From Paracoccaceae bacterium (GTDB lineage: Bacteria; Pseudomonadota; Alphaproteobacteria; Rhodobacterales; Rhodobacteraceae): 8,363 nucleotides of DNA. Below the pieces are notes generated by a model. It did not search any database. It saw only the letters and a program-made list of their open reading frames with translations, and was not told the DNA's origin. Both the position numbers and the translations under genes were made by a program. The first letter of the stretch is position 1. Each line of letters opens with the position of its first letter. Shown in pieces: positions 5,410 to 8,363 of this stretch. The stretch covers positions 1 through 8,363 of the forward strand of contig SBFT01000076.1 of NCBI GenBank assembly GCA_006227805.1. Reading direction: 5' to 3'.

Positions 5410-7230
5410 ATGGCACAGGCTCCGCTTCTTCAATTGTCCGGCATTTCGCTGACCTTCGGGGGGCGGCCGCTGTTCGACGGGCTGGACCTGGCGGTGCACC
5501 CGGGCGACCGGGTGGCGCTGGTGGGGCGCAACGGGTCCGGAAAGTCGACGCTGATGAAGGTGATGGCGGGCCTGGTCGAGCCGGATCGCGGCGAGGTCAT
5601 CCTGCCGCCGGGGCAGAGCGTCGGCTACATGGAGCAGGACCCCGACATGAGCGGCTTCGCCACCCTGGGCGATTTCGCCATGGCGGGGCTGGAGCCGGGT
5701 GAACTCTACAAGGTCGAACGCGCGGCGGAAGGGCTGAAATTCGATCCCGCGCGCCCGGTGGCGACCGCCAGCGGCGGCGAGAGGCGGCGCGCGGCGCTGG
5801 CGCGGCTGATGGCCGAGGCGCCCGACCTGATGCTGCTGGACGAGCCTACGAACCATCTCGACATCGAGGCCATCGCCTGGCTCGAGGCGGAATTGTCCCA
5901 GACCCGTGCAGGTTTCGTGCTGATCAGCCACGACCGCGCCTTCCTGCGCGCCCTGACGCGTGCGACCTTGTGGATCGACCGGGGCCAGGTGCGGCGGCAG
6001 GAGCGCGGTTTCGCGCATTTCGAGGAATGGCGCGACAAGACCTGGGAGGACGAGGACCAGGCCCGTCACAAGCTGGACCGCAAGATCAAGGCCGAGGCGC
6101 GCTGGGCCGTCGAAGGCATCAGCGCCCGGCGCAAGCGCAACCAGGGACGGGTGCGCGCGCTGGCCGCGCTGAGGGCTGAGCGCGCAAACCAGATCCGCCG
6201 GCAGGGCACGGCCGCGCTGAGCCTGGAAGCGGGGGCGACATCCGGCAGGAAGGTCTTCGAGGCGACTGGGATTTCAAAGGCTTATGGCGACAAGGTGATT
6301 CTGAGGCCGTTTTCCCTGACGATCACGCGCGGCGACCGGGTGGCCTTCGTGGGCCCGAACGGCGTGGGCAAGACCACGCTTCTGAAGATGCTTCTGGGCG
6401 ACGTCGCGCCCGATACCGGAGGCGTCACGCAAGGCACCGGTCTGCAGATCGCGGTCTTCGACCAGGCGCGGGCGCAGCTCGACCCGCAGGCGAGCCTCTG
6501 GGAAAGTCTGACGGGCGAGCCCGCGATGCGCGTCTCGGGGCGGGCCGATCAGGTGATGGTGCGCGGCCAGCCGCGGCATGTGGTGGCCTACCTCAAGGAT
6601 TTCCTCTTCGACGAGGCGCAGGCGCGCGCGCCGGTGGGATCGCTGTCGGGGGGCGAGAAGGCCCGCCTGCTGCTGGCGCGGCTGATGGCGCAGGACAGCA
6701 ACGTCCTGGTGCTGGACGAGCCCACGAACGATCTGGACGTCGAAACGCTGGACCTGCTGCAGGACCTGCTGGGCGATTACGACGGCACGGTCCTTCTGGT
6801 CAGCCATGACCGCGATTTCCTCGACCGCGTCGCCGCCACCACGGTGGCGATGGAGGGCGATGGTCGCGCCGTGGTCTATGCGGGGGGCTGGAGCGATTAC
6901 CAGGCCCAGAAGGCGCTGACCGCGCAGGGGGAGAAGCCGAAGGAAACCAATGCCCAGGCGCCCAAGGTGAAGGCGGCCGAGCCGCGCCCGCGCGAGAGCG
7001 CCGCGCGCCTGAGCTTTACCGAGAAGCACCGCCTCGAGGCGCTTCCGGCCGAGATCGCGCGGCTGGAGGCCGAGATCGCCAAATTGTCCGAGCTGCTGTC
7101 GGACCCCGATCTCTTCACGCGCGAGCCGGTGAAGTTCCGCAAGGCGACCGAGGCCCTGACCCAGCGGCAGGACAAGCTGTCCGCCGCGGAAGAGGAGTGG
7201 CTGGCGCTGGAGGAGAAGGCGGGCGGCTGA
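5410..7230 (+). CDS. uup: ABC-F family ATPase Uup
   Basis: A 606-residue soluble protein with two ABC ATPase domains and no membrane segments. ABC-F proteins bind the ribosome, and Uup has also been linked to precise transposon excision and DNA binding. First domain: Walker A GRNGSGKST (39-47), signature SGGERRR (121-127), Walker B with LLDEPTNHLD (142-151), switch H174. Second domain: GPNGVGKTT (315-323), LSGGEKAR (412-419), VLDEPTNDLD (434-443), H466. Uup-specific segments include the linker EGISARRKRNQGRVRAL (235-251) and VMVRGQPRH (382-390). Residues 534-603 form the charged C-terminal coiled coil that marks Uup. All catalytic motifs are intact. The ATG at 5410 matches the usual N-terminus, but its ribosome binding site is poor. 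A TTG at 5374 has a strong AG-rich site and would add 12 residues. The gene lies 79 bases after olsB and converges with the next gene. Confidence 0.94.
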   Translation: MAQAPLLQLSGISLTFGGRPLFDGLDLAVHPGDRVALVGRNGSGKSTLMKVMAGLVEPDRGEVILPPGQSVGYMEQDPDMSGFATLGDFAMAGLEPGELYKVERAAEGLKFDPARPVATASGGERRRAALARLMAEAPDLMLLDEPTNHLDIEAIAWLEAELSQTRAGFVLISHDRAFLRALTRATLWIDRGQVRRQERGFAHFEEWRDKTWEDEDQARHKLDRKIKAEARWAVEGISARRKRNQGRVRALAALRAERANQIRRQGTAALSLEAGATSGRKVFEATGISKAYGDKVILRPFSLTITRGDRVAFVGPNGVGKTTLLKMLLGDVAPDTGGVTQGTGLQIAVFDQARAQLDPQASLWESLTGEPAMRVSGRADQVMVRGQPRHVVAYLKDFLFDEAQARAPVGSLSGGEKARLLLARLMAQDSNVLVLDEPTNDLDVETLDLLQDLLGDYDGTVLLVSHDRDFLDRVAATTVAMEGDGRAVVYAGGWSDYQAQKALTAQGEKPKETNAQAPKVKAAEPRPRESAARLSFTEKHRLEALPAEIARLEAEIAKLSELLSDPDLFTREPVKFRKATEALTQRQDKLSAAEEEWLALEEKAGG

Positions 7231-7248
7231 GCCTAGGCGCCCAGCCGC
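7223..7248. terminator. Inverted repeat spanning two convergent stop codons
   Basis: GCGGCTG (7223-7229) and CAGCCGC (7242-7248) form a perfect 7-pair stem around a 12-base loop. The stem and loop contain the uup TGA (7228-7230) and the TAG of the opposite gene (7233-7235, complement). There is no T-run on either side, so it is not a classical intrinsic terminator. It could still act as a shared end structure for the two converging transcripts. A competing GGGCG/CGCCC pairing exists. Confidence 0.35.
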
Positions 7249-7832
7249 AGCACGGGGATGTAGCCGTTGCGCAGCGCCTCGACCGAAGGCTCCGGCGTCA
7301 GGACCGCGACCGCGCCGCCGCGCGGCCTGGGCAGGGGCGGGCCATAGCCCGCGGGCGCGAACGGCCGCAGGCTGTCACCATGGACAAGGCAGGGTCCTTC
7401 GTCCCGCAGAATGAAGACACCGTCCGGCAGGTCGCGGATATCGCCCGCGTGACGGCGCTGGCGGTGGAGACGCGGGACCGCCCGCGCCCGGTGCAGTTGC
7501 CGGTCGAGATCCACGGCGCGACCGGGGATGCCCGTCGCGCTCCGATAGGCGAGATACTCCGCCCGACGGCATTCGGCGCAGGGCCGGTGACCTGCGGCCA
7601 GCGCCACGGCCTCGTCATGGAAGAACAGCTCGGTATAGCGCCCCGGCGCCATCAGCGCGCGCCGACGCCCCTTGAAGGAGAGGACGCAGGTCACCCACGC
7701 CTTGTGACGCCAGCGGGCCGCCCCCAGCCGTTGCGCGTCGTCATGCAGGATGCCGCGATTGCCCATGAAGAGACCGCGCGCGGGATGCGCGACGATCTCG
7801 CCCGTGGGCTGGACGCGGTTCTGCAGCGCCAT
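7233..7832 (-). CDS. Uncharacterised conserved protein with HRPCxxCR zinc-type motif
   Basis: A 199-residue protein of unknown function. It resembles a family I recall from alphaproteobacteria only as hypothetical proteins. Conserved-looking parts: RGLFMGNRGILHD (19-31), WVTCVLSFKGRRR (46-58), MAPGRYTELFFHDEAVALAAGHRPCAECRR (61-90), and the end VAVLTPEPSVEALRNGYIP (175-193). C49, H72, H82, C85 and C88 are possible metal ligands, and the HRPCAECR motif recalls the zinc-binding part of Ada. A stretch rich in Arg and His (111-128) is strongly basic and may bind nucleic acid; this is a guess. There is no signal peptide or membrane segment. The ATG at 7830-7832 shares one base with the stop of the dehydrogenase gene (TGATG), so the two are translated from one message. 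The frame looks intact. No function is proposed. Confidence 0.85.
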   Translation of the reverse strand: MALQNRVQPTGEIVAHPARGLFMGNRGILHDDAQRLGAARWRHKAWVTCVLSFKGRRRALMAPGRYTELFFHDEAVALAAGHRPCAECRRAEYLAYRSATGIPGRAVDLDRQLHRARAVPRLHRQRRHAGDIRDLPDGVFILRDEGPCLVHGDSLRPFAPAGYGPPLPRPRGGAVAVLTPEPSVEALRNGYIPVLRLGA

Positions 7833-8363
7833 CAGCGCATCCGGAGCGCGCCGTCGATGCGGATGACCTCGCCGTTCAGATAGCCCGTCTCGACGATGAA
7901 GCCGGCAAGGCGCGCATATTCCGCCGGATCGCCCAGACGCGGCGGGCAGGGCACGTCTGCGGCCAGTTGCTTCTGCACCTCTTCGGGAAGGCTGGCCAGC
8001 ATGGGCGTCATGAAGATGCCCGGTGCGATGGTCATCACGCGGATGCCGTCGCGGGCAAGGTCCCGCGCCATCGGCAGCGTCATGCCGACGATTCCGCCCT
8101 TGGACGAGGCATAGCCCACCTGGCCCTTCTGCCCGTCGAAGGCCGCGACCGAGGCGGTGTTGATGATCACGCCGCGCGCGCCGTCGGCCTCGGGGTCGTT
8201 CCTGGACATCTCGAGCGCCGCAAGGCGCGCGACGTTGAAGCTGCCCGTGAGGTTGATGTCGATGATCCGGCGGTAATGGTCGAGGCTGTGCGCGCCGCCC
8301 TTGTGGATGGTCTTTTCGGCCGTGCCGATGCCGGCGCAGTTCACCGCGCAGGTGATCCTGCCC
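7832..8363 (-). CDS. HSD10-like short-chain dehydrogenase (5' end outside window)
   Basis: 176 C-terminal residues are visible; the TGxxxGxG nucleotide-binding start of the gene lies beyond the right edge. The protein belongs to the classical short-chain dehydrogenase/reductase family. It is most like the HSD10 / 3-hydroxyacyl-CoA dehydrogenase type II group, which oxidises 3-hydroxyacyl-CoA or 2-methyl-3-hydroxybutyryl-CoA with NAD+. Seen: NCAG (8333-8341), the Asn of DINLTG, catalytic Ser in NTASVAAFDGQ (codon 8150-8152), Tyr (8111-8113) and Lys (8099-8101) of YASSK. Also present are IAPGIFMTPML and the family tail RLGDPAEYARL and NGEVIRIDGALRM. The catalytic set is complete. A GTG at 8342-8344 is an internal valine, not a start. 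Its TGA overlaps the next ATG by one base. Substrate choice between fatty-acid and branched-chain breakdown cannot be settled here. Confidence 0.93.
   Translation of the reverse strand, partial: GRITCAVNCAGIGTAEKTIHKGGAHSLDHYRRIIDINLTGSFNVARLAALEMSRNDPEADGARGVIINTASVAAFDGQKGQVGYASSKGGIVGMTLPMARDLARDGIRVMTIAPGIFMTPMLASLPEEVQKQLAADVPCPPRLGDPAEYARLAGFIVETGYLNGEVIRIDGALRMR

Noticed and set aside
5266..7029. Long minus-strand open frames opposite uup (5266-6069 and 6274-7029)
   Set aside because: Arg/His/Gln/Ala-rich shadows of a gene whose two ABC domains are complete.
1..8363. Search for CRISPR arrays, insertion sequences, tRNA/rRNA genes, phage or defence genes
   Set aside because: No regularly spaced repeats, transposase, terminal repeats, structural RNA or defence-type domains were seen. 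The gene content is core metabolism.

Overview
The window is GC-rich bacterial chromosome, with strong G/C preference at third codon positions. Protein similarity and gene order point to an alphaproteobacterium of the Rhodobacterales (Rhodobacter/Paracoccus type). The marker is the block YceD - rpmF - plsX - fabH - ihfA - MerR on the minus strand, with a BamE lipoprotein gene divergent from it. This is mostly ordinary core genome. I see no phage, insertion sequence, CRISPR, tRNA or rRNA, and no stretch over 300 bases lacks a gene.

Layout. (1) Minus-strand block, 1-3939, read right to left: a YceD/DUF177 protein (23S rRNA/L32-linked), then a 208-base gap with possible regulatory structure. Next come ribosomal protein L32, PlsX and FabH (plsX and fabH overlap by ATGA), and an intrinsic-terminator-like hairpin. 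That hairpin overlaps a good candidate promoter for ihfA. Last is a MerR-family regulator that runs off the left edge. (2) An 80-base divergent promoter region, 3940-4025. (3) Plus-strand block, 4026-7230: the lipoprotein BamE, an OlsB-like GNAT acyltransferase, and the ABC-F ATPase Uup. (4) Minus-strand pair at the right edge, 7233-8363: an HSD10-like short-chain dehydrogenase (its N-terminus lies outside the window), then a small uncharacterised protein with an HRPCxxCR zinc-type motif. The two share one base at a TGATG stop/start. The pair converges on uup with only 2 bases between stop codons, inside a short inverted repeat.

How the genes fit together. PlsX and FabH link fatty-acid initiation to phospholipid synthesis. 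L32 and YceD tie the operon to ribosome assembly. BamE and the OlsB-like enzyme act on the outer membrane and on membrane lipids. The left two-thirds is therefore an envelope-growth and ribosome cluster that also carries the IHF alpha subunit and a regulator.

I did not find a convincing undescribed multi-gene system. The items most worth a second look are the HRPCxxCR protein coupled to the dehydrogenase, the terminator/promoter overlap between fabH and ihfA, the rpmF leader, and an OlsB-like gene without an adjacent olsA.
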